Assembly (NCBI GenBank): GCA_008534395.1
Contig: SHMQ01000047.1
Coordinates: 1 to 12,433 of the forward strand
Length of the DNA: 12,433 nt
Source: Candidatus Acidulodesulfobacterium acidiphilum
GTDB taxonomy: Bacteria > SZUA-79 > Acidulodesulfobacterales > Acidulodesulfobacteraceae
Direction: 5' to 3'
The notes below the pieces were generated by a model. It was not told the origin of the DNA. It made no database searches and saw only the letters and a list, made by a program, of their open reading frames with translations. The translations under genes and the position numbers were made by a program. This document shows positions 1-6,045 of the stretch, in pieces; position 1 is the first letter of the stretch, and every line of letters starts with the position of its first letter.

Positions 1-26
1 GCTTTTGAATATTTCATTGCATCAGT

Positions 27-41
27 CGTTTAAGTTAAACG
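27..41. repeat. Short perfect inverted repeat downstream of the MFS gene
   Basis: CGTTTAA and TTAAACG arms face each other across a single central base. A one-base centre cannot form a good RNA hairpin, and on the minus strand no T-run follows, so it is a poor terminator for the transporter gene. It could be an operator for a gene to the left of the window. The rest of 1-96 is AT-rich with nothing else I can support. Confidence 0.25.
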
Positions 42-96
42 AAATTTTAATCATTTTTTTGCGATATATTTTTATTATATCATATAAAATTTAAAA

Positions 97-1548
97 TTAA
101 GCTTTATGCGTCGCCGCTGATGCCGCAACCGATATTTTGTCGTCTTCTATGTATTTGTCTTCTTGTCCGACTTCTCTTAAAGACATTTCTTTAGTCTCAG
201 GCAAAGCAAAGGTGGTAAGTATAGCGCCTAAAATCGCAATTACAGCAAGTATCAAGAATGTTCCTTTGACTTTAAAAGCGACCATTAAGAACGGAAACAA
301 GAGCGTACCAAGAAATGCGCCGAATTTTCCGCTTCCTGCCGAAATGCCGTCGCCTAACCCTCTTATGGGAGTCGGGAATACTTCCGACGGATAAACGAAG
401 GTCGTTACGTTTGGTCCAAATTCGGTAAATATGTAACTCATGCCGAATACCAGCATAAACATAGCGGGGATAAGTTCATATCCGCCGAAACTCGTAAAGG
501 AAATGATAAGATAGGCAACCGCCATACCGATAAATCCGACGGTCTGTATAAATTTCCTTCCTAATTTATCCATGCTGAATGCCGCTATCCAGTAAAACGG
601 CGCCGCAAAAACTACAAAAACTATCGTCGATAAAGCAAGGCCTTGGATAAAACTGCCGTGAGGCATAATAGATTTCATAACGAGCGGCAAACTTATAGAA
701 TTTCCGTAAAAAGCCCAGTCCAACAAAAACCAAGAACCCGCCGTTCCGAGAAGCCTTAAATTATTAGGATAGGTAAACATATCCGTCCATTTTGTCTTTA
801 ATTTGACGCCGTTTTCGTTTTCGGATTTTTTTGGTTCGGCGGCCACTATTTTAGAACCTGTTATGTCGTTAATAGCGGCAACCGTTCCCGAAACGTCTCC
901 TTTTGCGTCAAGACTGTAATACGGCGTCTCTTTAATCTTTCTTCTTAAGTATATTACGCTTGCGGCAGGTATAGCGCCTAAGCCGAGCAATATTCTCCAT
1001 GCCGTATCGTGCGGTACTCCGAGCATTATAATAAGAATAGCCACCATAGGACCGACTACCAATCCTATTCCTTGAAGAGAAAAAACCATGGAGACTAATT
1101 TTCCCCTGTCTTTCCTGTTTGAATATTCGCTCATTATTATCGCGCTTATCGGATAGTCGCCGCCGATTCCGATACCTAAAACTATCCTCCATATTATAAG
1201 CTGGGTAATATCCTGTGAAAAAGCGGAACCTATCGCGCCTATCGTTAAGATTAAAACTTCCAAGCCGTAAATAGCTTTTCTGCCGAAAATATCCGAAACC
1301 CTTCCAAAAATATATGCTCCAAGCGCCGCAGCAATTAAAGACGAACTTCCCAGCAGCGCAATTTCCGGCGTCGTTAAGTGCCATATCGGAGTAAGCAGAG
1401 CAATAACGACCCCGATTATGAAAAGGTCGTAAGCATCCGTAAAAAAACCCATTCCGGCCGTAAACATCGTCCTGAAATGATGCCTTACAAGGTCGATGTC
1501 GTCAACCTTATTAAGCAGGTTATTCCTTAAATCTTTAGCAGATTCCAT
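97..1548 (-). CDS. MFS transporter, phosphate:H+ symporter (PHS/Pho84-like) family
   Basis: The 483-residue protein is the usual length for a 12-helix major facilitator. Seen in the sequence: a first helix with GMGFFTDAYDLF (residues 32-43), the loop 2-3 MFS motif GRVSDIFGRK (82-91), GGDYPISA in helix 4 (129-136), TAWRILLGLGAIPA (182-195), a long central cytoplasmic loop (about 206-265) and GSWFLLDWAFYG in helix 7 (271-282). These match the Pho84/PiPT phosphate:proton symporters, in which acidic residues in helices 1, 4 and 7 serve phosphate and proton binding; the counterparts here are D38 or D41, D131 and D277. The expected role is inner-membrane uptake of inorganic phosphate driven by the proton gradient. 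The start is fixed by a strong AGGAGG ribosome site ending 8 bases before the ATG. A phased repeat array with a -10 box lies upstream. Another anion or organic acid as substrate is possible, as the wider family is varied. Confidence 0.85.
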   Translation of the reverse strand: MESAKDLRNNLLNKVDDIDLVRHHFRTMFTAGMGFFTDAYDLFIIGVVIALLTPIWHLTTPEIALLGSSSLIAAALGAYIFGRVSDIFGRKAIYGLEVLILTIGAIGSAFSQDITQLIIWRIVLGIGIGGDYPISAIIMSEYSNRKDRGKLVSMVFSLQGIGLVVGPMVAILIIMLGVPHDTAWRILLGLGAIPAASVIYLRRKIKETPYYSLDAKGDVSGTVAAINDITGSKIVAAEPKKSENENGVKLKTKWTDMFTYPNNLRLLGTAGSWFLLDWAFYGNSISLPLVMKSIMPHGSFIQGLALSTIVFVVFAAPFYWIAAFSMDKLGRKFIQTVGFIGMAVAYLIISFTSFGGYELIPAMFMLVFGMSYIFTEFGPNVTTFVYPSEVFPTPIRGLGDGISAGSGKFGAFLGTLLFPFLMVAFKVKGTFLILAVIAILGAILTTFALPETKEMSLREVGQEDKYIEDDKISVAASAATHKA

Positions 1549-1608
1549 TAATAATTCCTCCTCTTAAATTAAATTGAATAAACAACCTTAATTTTATTAT
1601 TAATTAAA

Positions 1609-1664
1609 ATTCTATCAAACTAATGTTACAATTTTGTGACGTTTATGTTAAATTTTTGTAACAT
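1609..1664 (-). promoter_or_regulatory. Pho-box-like promoter of the MFS transporter: four 11-bp-phased repeats plus -10
   Basis: Read on the plus strand, the 7-mers GTTACAA (1625), GTGACGT (1636), GTTAAAT (1647) and GTAACAT (1658) start exactly 11 bp apart. On the coding strand they read ATGTTAC, ATTTAAC, ACGTCAC and TTGTAAC. Exactly 10 bp beyond the proximal repeat lies TAGAAT (1614-1609), a 5/6 match to TATAAT, and there is no separate -35 box. Activator repeats replacing the -35 and ending about 10 bp before the -10 is the known layout of PhoB promoters. The expected start of transcription is near 1602. The identity of the regulator is inferred. Confidence 0.65.
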
Positions 1665-1665
1665 T

Positions 1666-2847
1666 TTAAATATTAAATGCATCATCGAAACCGTCAGCAT
1701 ATCTATCTCTGTCGGTTAAAGGGTCTATCCCCCACAGATTTTCGACGTATTTAAGAACGGAGGCGTGTTCGTGCCTTATATTTGAAACGTAACCTTTTTT
1801 GACGAACGGCGAAATAATTATACAGCCTACTCTCATTCCGAGACCGTAATAATCTACTATGGGCGGCACTACATGGTCGTAAAAGCCGCCGCATTCGTCC
1901 CAGTTTAAAAATATAGCCGATTTTGAAAATAAAGGGCTTTTTCTTAAAGCTTCAATTCTTTTTACCGTATATAACATTCCGGTTTTAACGTTTGCCGGCG
2001 GATGCTCGGAATGAGCAAAATCCGGTACGAGCCAGCTGAACTTAGGAAGCGTCCCTTTTTTTATATCCTCAAAATATTCTTCGGCGGGTCTTATTTTATT
2101 CCATAAGTTTTTATCTCTTTTGAAACTTTCAAACCATATCACCGGCACCCAGTGATGAACGTATTTATGTGGATTAGGCCAGCCCTGCACGTATATTTTC
2201 CAAGAAATCTTGGCTTTTTCGAGCCTGTTAAAAATCGTCGGAAACTCGTATGGTTTTCTCGGCGGAGCATCGGTTATGTGCCCGTTCGACTGTCCTGCTA
2301 TCTGATAAAGCCTGTTAGGCTGGGTAGGACCCATAATAGAATGAAAATAGTTCTGACATAGCGTATAATTCGTAGCATAGTAATAATAAGGCGAAAGGGC
2401 TTTTTTCGTATCGTAGTAACCCATAATAACCCTGTAGTCGTTGACGGGCTGATTAATTCCGTTTAAGAAATATCCGTCCATTTTACCGTTATTATATATA
2501 GTATGTAGAGCATCCCAAGTATGATTCGGGTCAACATGATCCGGCGTTACGTAACTAAAACCTAAATCGTAAGGTTTTACGCTTCCGCCCATTCCGTCGG
2601 TTATTCCAAGTTCCCTTACTCTTGCAGGCTGTCCGTTTACGGTGTCGTTCATCATTCCGAAATAGTGGTCGAAACTTCTGTTTTCCTGCATTATTAATAC
2701 TACGTGCTCCGGTTTTTTATATTTATTTAATGCGGCGTTTGAAGTATTATCTATGGCGGCATCCGCTTTTTTAAGATTAATGCCGTTCAAAAATAACCCC
2801 GATAAAAGACTTAATCCAGTCATTTTTACAAAATCTCTTCTGTTCAT
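1666..2847 (-). CDS. Tat-exported phosphoesterase (phospholipase C/acid phosphatase family, PF04185-like)
   Basis: This 393-residue enzyme begins with a twin-arginine signal: NRRDFVKMTG at residues 2-11, a hydrophobic stretch to about 22, and a likely cleavage after ADA (28-30). The mature part carries the family signatures in order: QENRSFDHYFG (54-64), HTWDALHTIYNNGKMDGY (109-126), GPTQPNRLY (183-191), PDFAHSEHPP (275-284), NWDECGGFYDHVVPP (315-329) and RHEHASVLKYVENLWGI (358-374). These Asn, Asp, Glu and His residues are the metal and phosphate ligands of the phosphoesterase superfamily that holds bacterial phospholipases C and the AcpA-type acid phosphatase. It should hydrolyse phosphodi- or monoesters in the periplasm or outside the cell; the substrate cannot be read from sequence. 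AAGGAGG lies 7 bases before the ATG. It starts 62 bp after the terminator that follows exbD, so it is either attenuated read-through or has its own promoter in that gap. Confidence 0.85.
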   Translation of the reverse strand: MNRRDFVKMTGLSLLSGLFLNGINLKKADAAIDNTSNAALNKYKKPEHVVLIMQENRSFDHYFGMMNDTVNGQPARVRELGITDGMGGSVKPYDLGFSYVTPDHVDPNHTWDALHTIYNNGKMDGYFLNGINQPVNDYRVIMGYYDTKKALSPYYYYATNYTLCQNYFHSIMGPTQPNRLYQIAGQSNGHITDAPPRKPYEFPTIFNRLEKAKISWKIYVQGWPNPHKYVHHWVPVIWFESFKRDKNLWNKIRPAEEYFEDIKKGTLPKFSWLVPDFAHSEHPPANVKTGMLYTVKRIEALRKSPLFSKSAIFLNWDECGGFYDHVVPPIVDYYGLGMRVGCIIISPFVKKGYVSNIRHEHASVLKYVENLWGIDPLTDRDRYADGFDDAFNI

Positions 2848-2909
2848 TAATTAGCCTCCTTAAAATCATTATTTTTACATTTATATATTTTACGGCATCT
2901 TCTCATTTC

Positions 2910-2951
2910 AAAAAAAGATTTGTGCGGAAAAGTTTCGCCTTTCCGCACAAA
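2910..2951 (-). terminator. Intrinsic terminator after exbD, ahead of the Tat phosphoesterase
   Basis: A perfect 12-bp stem (2919-2930 with 2940-2951, arm TTTGTGCGGAAA) encloses a 9-base loop. On the minus strand it is followed by TC and seven T (2916-2910). Its GTGCGGAAA core is also found in the two terminators at 8978-9017 and 9647-9686, although the flanking sequence differs. It ends the TPR-tonB-exbB-exbD unit but leaves only 62 bp before the next start codon, so it could also act as an attenuator. Confidence 0.85.
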
Positions 2952-2953
2952 CA

Positions 2954-2987
2954 TCCTTATTTCCGATAGGGGGACTGGAGATAAAGA
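2954..2987 (-). other. Stem with a C-rich loop directly before the terminator (RNA module, copy C)
   Basis: On the minus strand UCUUUAU (2987-2981) pairs with AUAAGGA (2960-2954), seven pairs with one G-U. The wobble pair works only in minus-strand RNA, which supports that strand. The 20-base loop starts CUCCAGUCCCCC. The same order, a stem with a pyrimidine-rich loop beginning CUCC and then a GTGCGGAAA terminator, occurs in the two 101-bp repeats near 9.0 and 9.7 kb, although the base sequence differs. It could be a 3' UTR element, an attenuator part or a small RNA; the function is unknown. Confidence 0.4.
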
Positions 2988-3030
2988 CAAAATTTTATAT
3001 AAATAACATTTTAAATTAAAATAACATTAA

Positions 3031-3435
3031 TTACTTCACGGGATTTACGGCTATAGAAACTCTTAAAAAACCATCTTTTTTTATAATATCGATTGTTTTC
3101 ACCACCCTTTTTAAATAAATTTTTTTATCGCCGTTTATAATAATTAAATCTTTTTTATTAGCGACTCTTTGCTTCAATAAAGCCGGTAGGCCTCCTAACG
3201 TCGTTCTTTCTTTGTTAAGGTAAACGCCGCCGTTTTTCTTTAAAGTAATAGTATAATTATGCAATTTAACCGTCGAACCCTGCGAAGACTTAGGAAGATT
3301 AACGTTTAATCCTTTCTGATGAACCATGGAAAGAGTCACGAATATAAAAAATATTAAAAGAAAAAACATAGTATCTATCATAGGTATCAACTCTATTCTG
3401 GCTTTTTTAGTTTCCTGTTCGTTTATTAGTTTCAT
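3031..3435 (-). CDS. exbD: ExbD-type biopolymer transport protein
   Basis: The 134-residue length is typical of ExbD. It has a short cytoplasmic N-terminus, one membrane helix (about 16-38) opening with ELIPMIDTMFFLLIFF, and a periplasmic domain of about 90 residues. D21 in PMID matches the single conserved membrane aspartate (Asp25 of E. coli ExbD) that carries protons through the motor. With ExbB and TonB it converts the proton gradient into force for outer-membrane receptors. It is the last gene of the operon and is followed by a strong terminator. The start is slightly uncertain: the only good ribosome site, GGGAGG, lies about 19 bases from this ATG, further than usual, and an in-frame stop three codons upstream rules out a longer N-terminus. 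TolR is the close alternative, but the tonB neighbour favours ExbD. Confidence 0.88.
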   Translation of the reverse strand: MKLINEQETKKARIELIPMIDTMFFLLIFFIFVTLSMVHQKGLNVNLPKSSQGSTVKLHNYTITLKKNGGVYLNKERTTLGGLPALLKQRVANKKDLIIINGDKKIYLKRVVKTIDIIKKDGFLRVSIAVNPVK

Positions 3436-3506
3436 ATTTTGTGCTTATCGCATTCCTCCCTAACGTTAATTATAATAAGCTATTAGGATTATAAATTTTT
3501 ATTTGC

Positions 3507-4223
3507 CTAACTTAATGCGGATTCATTAGCCGCTATTTTAACGTTTTTATTTTCAAACTGAATTCTTTTTTGATTAGAACCAAAACTGTTATTGTCCTTT
3601 AAGTCGTTTTTGCTTATAAAATTTTCGAATTGCAATACGACGTATTCCATCTGTTTTTTTATTGAAATAATTTTGCTCTGAAAATAATTAAAAAATCCTA
3701 AACAAAGTATTGCTATAACTAAACCTGCAGCCGTATTTAAAAGGGCTAATGCAACTCCTCCGGTAATTGCGGTAGGATGAGACACGCCTGTCTTGCTTAT
3801 CACGTTAAACGAAATCATAATCCCAATTATTGTTCCAAGAAGTCCTAAGAGTGGCGCCATAGTTATTAACGTGTCCAAAACCCACATATATCTTTCCATC
3901 TCTTTTGTATGCCTCATTGCTTCTTCAGTAAGGACTTCGTCCCTTTCGTCTTTTGAGAGGCACAGGTTATTTAAACCTACTGAAAGAAGGGAAGAATATA
4001 TTCCGGGATGTTCATCGCAGTATTCTTTTGCTTTTTTAAGTCCGTTATCCGTTTTTAAAATACTTTTGATTTCTTCGCTAAAAGACGAACCTGTTTTAAG
4101 TACGCTGTGCAAAAAATAAAATCTTTCTACAATTACCGTAATAGCGACTAAAAGCAAAACCAGCATAACATACATAAGCGGACCGCCGTCAAAAAGTATT
4201 CCGATGGTGTGAATTATGTTCAT
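3507..4223 (-). CDS. exbB: ExbB-type (MotA/TolQ/ExbB) proton channel protein
   Basis: The 238 residues show the three-helix pattern of the family: helix 1 at about 15-38 ending in VERFYFL, a large cytoplasmic loop, helix 2 at 116-140 with APLLGLLGTIIGIM, and helix 3 at 153-180 with ALLNTAAGLVIAI. T131 and T164 correspond to the two channel threonines of E. coli ExbB (Thr148 and Thr181), with the same spacing of 33 residues. The protein forms the pentameric stator around ExbD in the inner membrane. An AAAGGAGGG ribosome site precedes the ATG. It sits between tonB (92 bp upstream) and exbD (71 bp downstream) on the same strand, so it is very likely co-transcribed. The C-terminal 40 residues are polar and Asn/Lys-rich, and not conserved in the family. 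Confidence 0.9.
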   Translation of the reverse strand: MNIIHTIGILFDGGPLMYVMLVLLLVAITVIVERFYFLHSVLKTGSSFSEEIKSILKTDNGLKKAKEYCDEHPGIYSSLLSVGLNNLCLSKDERDEVLTEEAMRHTKEMERYMWVLDTLITMAPLLGLLGTIIGIMISFNVISKTGVSHPTAITGGVALALLNTAAGLVIAILCLGFFNYFQSKIISIKKQMEYVVLQFENFISKNDLKDNNSFGSNQKRIQFENKNVKIAANESALS

Positions 4224-4315
4224 TATTTAAACCCTCCTTTAATTTATAAGTTATTTGAAAATATTTAAAATTGTCGTTGTAAAAAAATCTTGCCTTGCTT
4301 TACGCCTGTTACCTG

Positions 4316-5017
4316 TTACCGCCGTTTTAATTTAAAATGTATTTTTATTAAAAAAGTCAGCGAATTTCTTTTTATGCCTTTTGGAAAAGAAGGAAACGGC
4401 GAGGATATTTTTATGGTTTTAACTGCCGAAGTATTTAAAGTACCGTATTGCGACCCTTTTTCGATCTTCTCAAAAACCAAGTTTCCGTTTTTTAAAATTT
4501 TGAACAATACATTTACGTATCCTTCCATACCTTCTTTTCTCGCATACGTGGGATAGATTAAATTATTTACTATTTTTGATTTTATTTCCGCAAAGTATTT
4601 ATCTAATATGCTTGCAGGTATTTTCGTTTGAACATGATAAACTGCCGGCTGTTGTATAACAGGATTAACCGCCGCCATAGGCGACGTTACCGGAATTTGA
4701 TTTACCTTTATCTGTTTTACCGCCCTTACTACTCTTTCAACTTTTTTAATTATCGGTTTTTTATATACGACTTTCTTTATCTTCTTGACAGGAACGACCT
4801 TTTTTTTGTGATGAACGACCGCTTTCTTTTTTTTCGGCACGCTGATTACGGAAATAAGCAGCGGCTTTACCCGCTTAACGGGTTTCATATAATTCTTAAT
4901 CATAATTGAAACTTCCGCTATTAACAGCAAAAAAATTACTTCAAGAATTATTGCTATAAAAAACGAATATTTTAATCTTGTATTTTTATCGGGAAATTCT
5001 TTAATTACGTTTTCCAT
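4316..5017 (-). CDS. tonB: TonB energy-transducing protein with a lysine-rich linker
   Basis: The 233-residue protein has the TonB layout: a cytoplasmic N-terminus, one membrane anchor (17-40), a long periplasmic linker (42-130) and a C-terminal receptor-binding domain (about 140-231) containing YPTYARKEGMEGYVNVLF (155-172) and the closing SSPFPSFP (205-212), which match the TonB C-terminal family. The linker is unusual: in place of mainly Pro-Glu/Pro-Lys repeats, residues 42-106 are dominated by Lys and Val (KKKKAVVHHKKKVVPVKK and similar). It transmits force from ExbB/ExbD to outer-membrane receptors such as the one at 9942-12395. I see no clear Shine-Dalgarno before the ATG; translation may rely on the preceding TPR gene, 33 bp upstream. 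Confidence in the family is high; which receptors it serves is inferred. Confidence 0.88.
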   Translation of the reverse strand: MENVIKEFPDKNTRLKYSFFIAIILEVIFLLLIAEVSIMIKNYMKPVKRVKPLLISVISVPKKKKAVVHHKKKVVPVKKIKKVVYKKPIIKKVERVVRAVKQIKVNQIPVTSPMAAVNPVIQQPAVYHVQTKIPASILDKYFAEIKSKIVNNLIYPTYARKEGMEGYVNVLFKILKNGNLVFEKIEKGSQYGTLNTSAVKTIKISSPFPSFPKGIKRNSLTFLIKIHFKLKRR

Positions 5018-5050
5018 AATTTTTATTTTTAAGATTATTTGTTTAGCGTA

Positions 5051-5833
5051 TTATTTAAAAAGATTTCCTGTACTTTTTTTAATATTTTTAATTTCTTCGT
5101 CCTTTTTATAAATAATTGCTTTTTTATCTACATTAATAGCTTCAATTATCATTTTATTTCCCGGATTTAATTTTTTCGCGTGCATAAGGTCTTTCAAAGA
5201 ACTGTTGAATTCTTTCAAACCGTATTCGGCTCTTCCTTTTAAAAAAAATGCATAATAATTTTTTGGATTCTTTTGTATTATTTTATTTGCATAATATATT
5301 GCTCTTTTTAAGTGCGCAGGGTTGCTGTTTTCGTAACTCATCGCAAGATTTAAAGTCAAAAAATCAACTAGTTTTTTGTCCGATGCATAACTTAATCCTT
5401 TTTTGTATTGATTTATTGAATAGTTAATTCTTTTTGTTTTTAAAGCTTTATTACCGCTTAATAAATAATTAAGGGCAATCCCGTTTTTTACGGACGATAA
5501 AAATTTATTCGGATTCTTAAAGTTTTTTGACTTTAATACGGAAATAATCGATTTTTTATAATAACCGGTGCTGGCTTCATATTGCTTTTTAAACTGAAGT
5601 ATATTAGCCGCAAGTTCGTAAGTATATGGATTTTTATTTTCTGTCAAAGCCTTTTTCGCGTATTCCAAAGCGGAATTATATTTTTTATTTTTTAAAAAAT
5701 TAACTGCTTTATTGTAATTTTTCTGCCATTTTACGCTCGATGCGGCATAAGCTCCGATTGCGGATGAAAAGATAATATACACAGATATTAAGCATAAAAA
5801 ACTATAAAAAAATAATCGAAAATTTTTATTCAT
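5051..5833 (-). CDS. Exported TPR-repeat protein, first gene of the tonB-exbB-exbD operon
   Basis: A 260-residue protein with a Sec signal peptide (hydrophobic 9-25, likely cleavage after AYA at 28-30). The mature part is alpha-helical with tetratricopeptide repeats, clearest at about 38-70 (NYNKAVNFLKNKKYNSALEYAKKAL) and 190-222 (NYYAFFLKGRAEYGLKEFNSSLKDL), with weaker units between. The last 35 residues are charged and look like coil. No enzyme motif is visible. Periplasmic TPR proteins encoded beside tonB/exbBD (for example TtpC-type accessories in Vibrio) assist receptor energisation or scaffold the complex; a similar role is inferred here from position. TGGAGAT lies 9 bases before the ATG. 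It is the promoter-proximal gene behind a Pho-box-like array and a structured leader. Confidence 0.75.
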   Translation of the reverse strand: MNKNFRLFFYSFLCLISVYIIFSSAIGAYAASSVKWQKNYNKAVNFLKNKKYNSALEYAKKALTENKNPYTYELAANILQFKKQYEASTGYYKKSIISVLKSKNFKNPNKFLSSVKNGIALNYLLSGNKALKTKRINYSINQYKKGLSYASDKKLVDFLTLNLAMSYENSNPAHLKRAIYYANKIIQKNPKNYYAFFLKGRAEYGLKEFNSSLKDLMHAKKLNPGNKMIIEAINVDKKAIIYKKDEEIKNIKKSTGNLFK

Positions 5834-5874
5834 AAAATTAAATCTCCATATTGTATTACTTTATTTATTAATAG

Positions 5875-5943
5875 ACTCCTCCTGAATAAACTCCTAATTT
5901 TCAGGAGGAGTAGTTTACCAACTTTTGTGAGGAGGAAGTAAAC
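5875..5943 (-). promoter_or_regulatory. Structured leader with two hairpins upstream of the TPR-tonB operon
   Basis: The predicted transcript from the upstream promoter would start within a few bases of hairpin 1: GUUUAC/GUAAAC (5943-5938 with 5918-5913), whose 19-base loop contains UUCCUCCUC. Hairpin 2 follows at once: a perfect 12-bp stem, ACUCCUCCUGAA with UUCAGGAGGAGU (5886-5875 side and 5911-5900 side), with a 13-base loop. No T-run follows hairpin 2, so it is not an ordinary terminator. The AGGAGGA in its 3' arm could pair with UCCUCCU in the loop of hairpin 1, giving two exclusive folds. Possible uses are mRNA stabilisation, a switch, or a binding site for a protein or small RNA. Confidence 0.45.
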
Positions 5944-5953
5944 TTATATTTAT

Positions 5954-6029
5954 ATTTTACTAAATGAATGTTACGGGATTATTACATTTGTATTAAATTA
6001 TGTTAAAATTTGTTACATAATCGTTACAT
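5954..6029 (-). promoter_or_regulatory. Pho-box-like promoter of the TPR-tonB-exbB-exbD operon: six phased repeats plus -10
   Basis: On the plus strand the 7-mers GTTACGG (5970), ATTACAT (5981), ATTAAAT (5992), GTTAAAA (6002), GTTACAT (6012) and GTTACAT (6023) are spaced 11, 11, 10, 10 and 11 bp. The two distal copies are identical. On the coding strand the unit is ATGTAAC followed by 4 bp, which compares with CTGTCAT plus 4 bp of the E. coli Pho box in the same orientation. TAAAAT (5959-5954), 5/6 to TATAAT, lies exactly 10 bp after the proximal repeat. No terminator is visible between the stop of the upstream phosphoesterase at 6046 and the array. Confidence 0.7.
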
Positions 6030-6045
6030 TATTGTTTTATTTATT

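Noticed and set aside
137-394. Plus-strand open frames opposite the MFS gene, and similar ones opposite other genes
   Set aside because: They are mirror frames of strongly supported minus-strand genes, have no ribosome sites and show no family motifs.
932-1384. A 150-codon minus-strand frame inside the MFS gene
   Set aside because: It is an alternative frame of the transporter coding sequence, rich in Arg/Tyr/Asn with no recognisable domain.
2863-2895. A possible fourth Pho-like array before the Tat phosphoesterase (TTTACAT at 2874)
   Set aside because: Units at -11 and +11 match poorly (AAATCAT, ATATTTT) and there is no -10 at the 10-bp distance seen in the other three.
3003-3027. Two ATAACAT copies just after exbD
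   Set aside because: They are 18 bp apart, not 10-11, with no unit between, in very AT-rich DNA.
3436-3465. A minimal ATG-CGA-TAA minigene right after the GGGAGG before exbD
   Set aside because: The ATG is only one or two bases from the Shine-Dalgarno, too close for normal initiation; it is more likely chance.
4308-4320. GTTACCTGTTACC tandem near the end of tonB
   Set aside because: The spacing is 7 bp, it overlaps the tonB stop codon region, and no -10 box is placed as in the real arrays.
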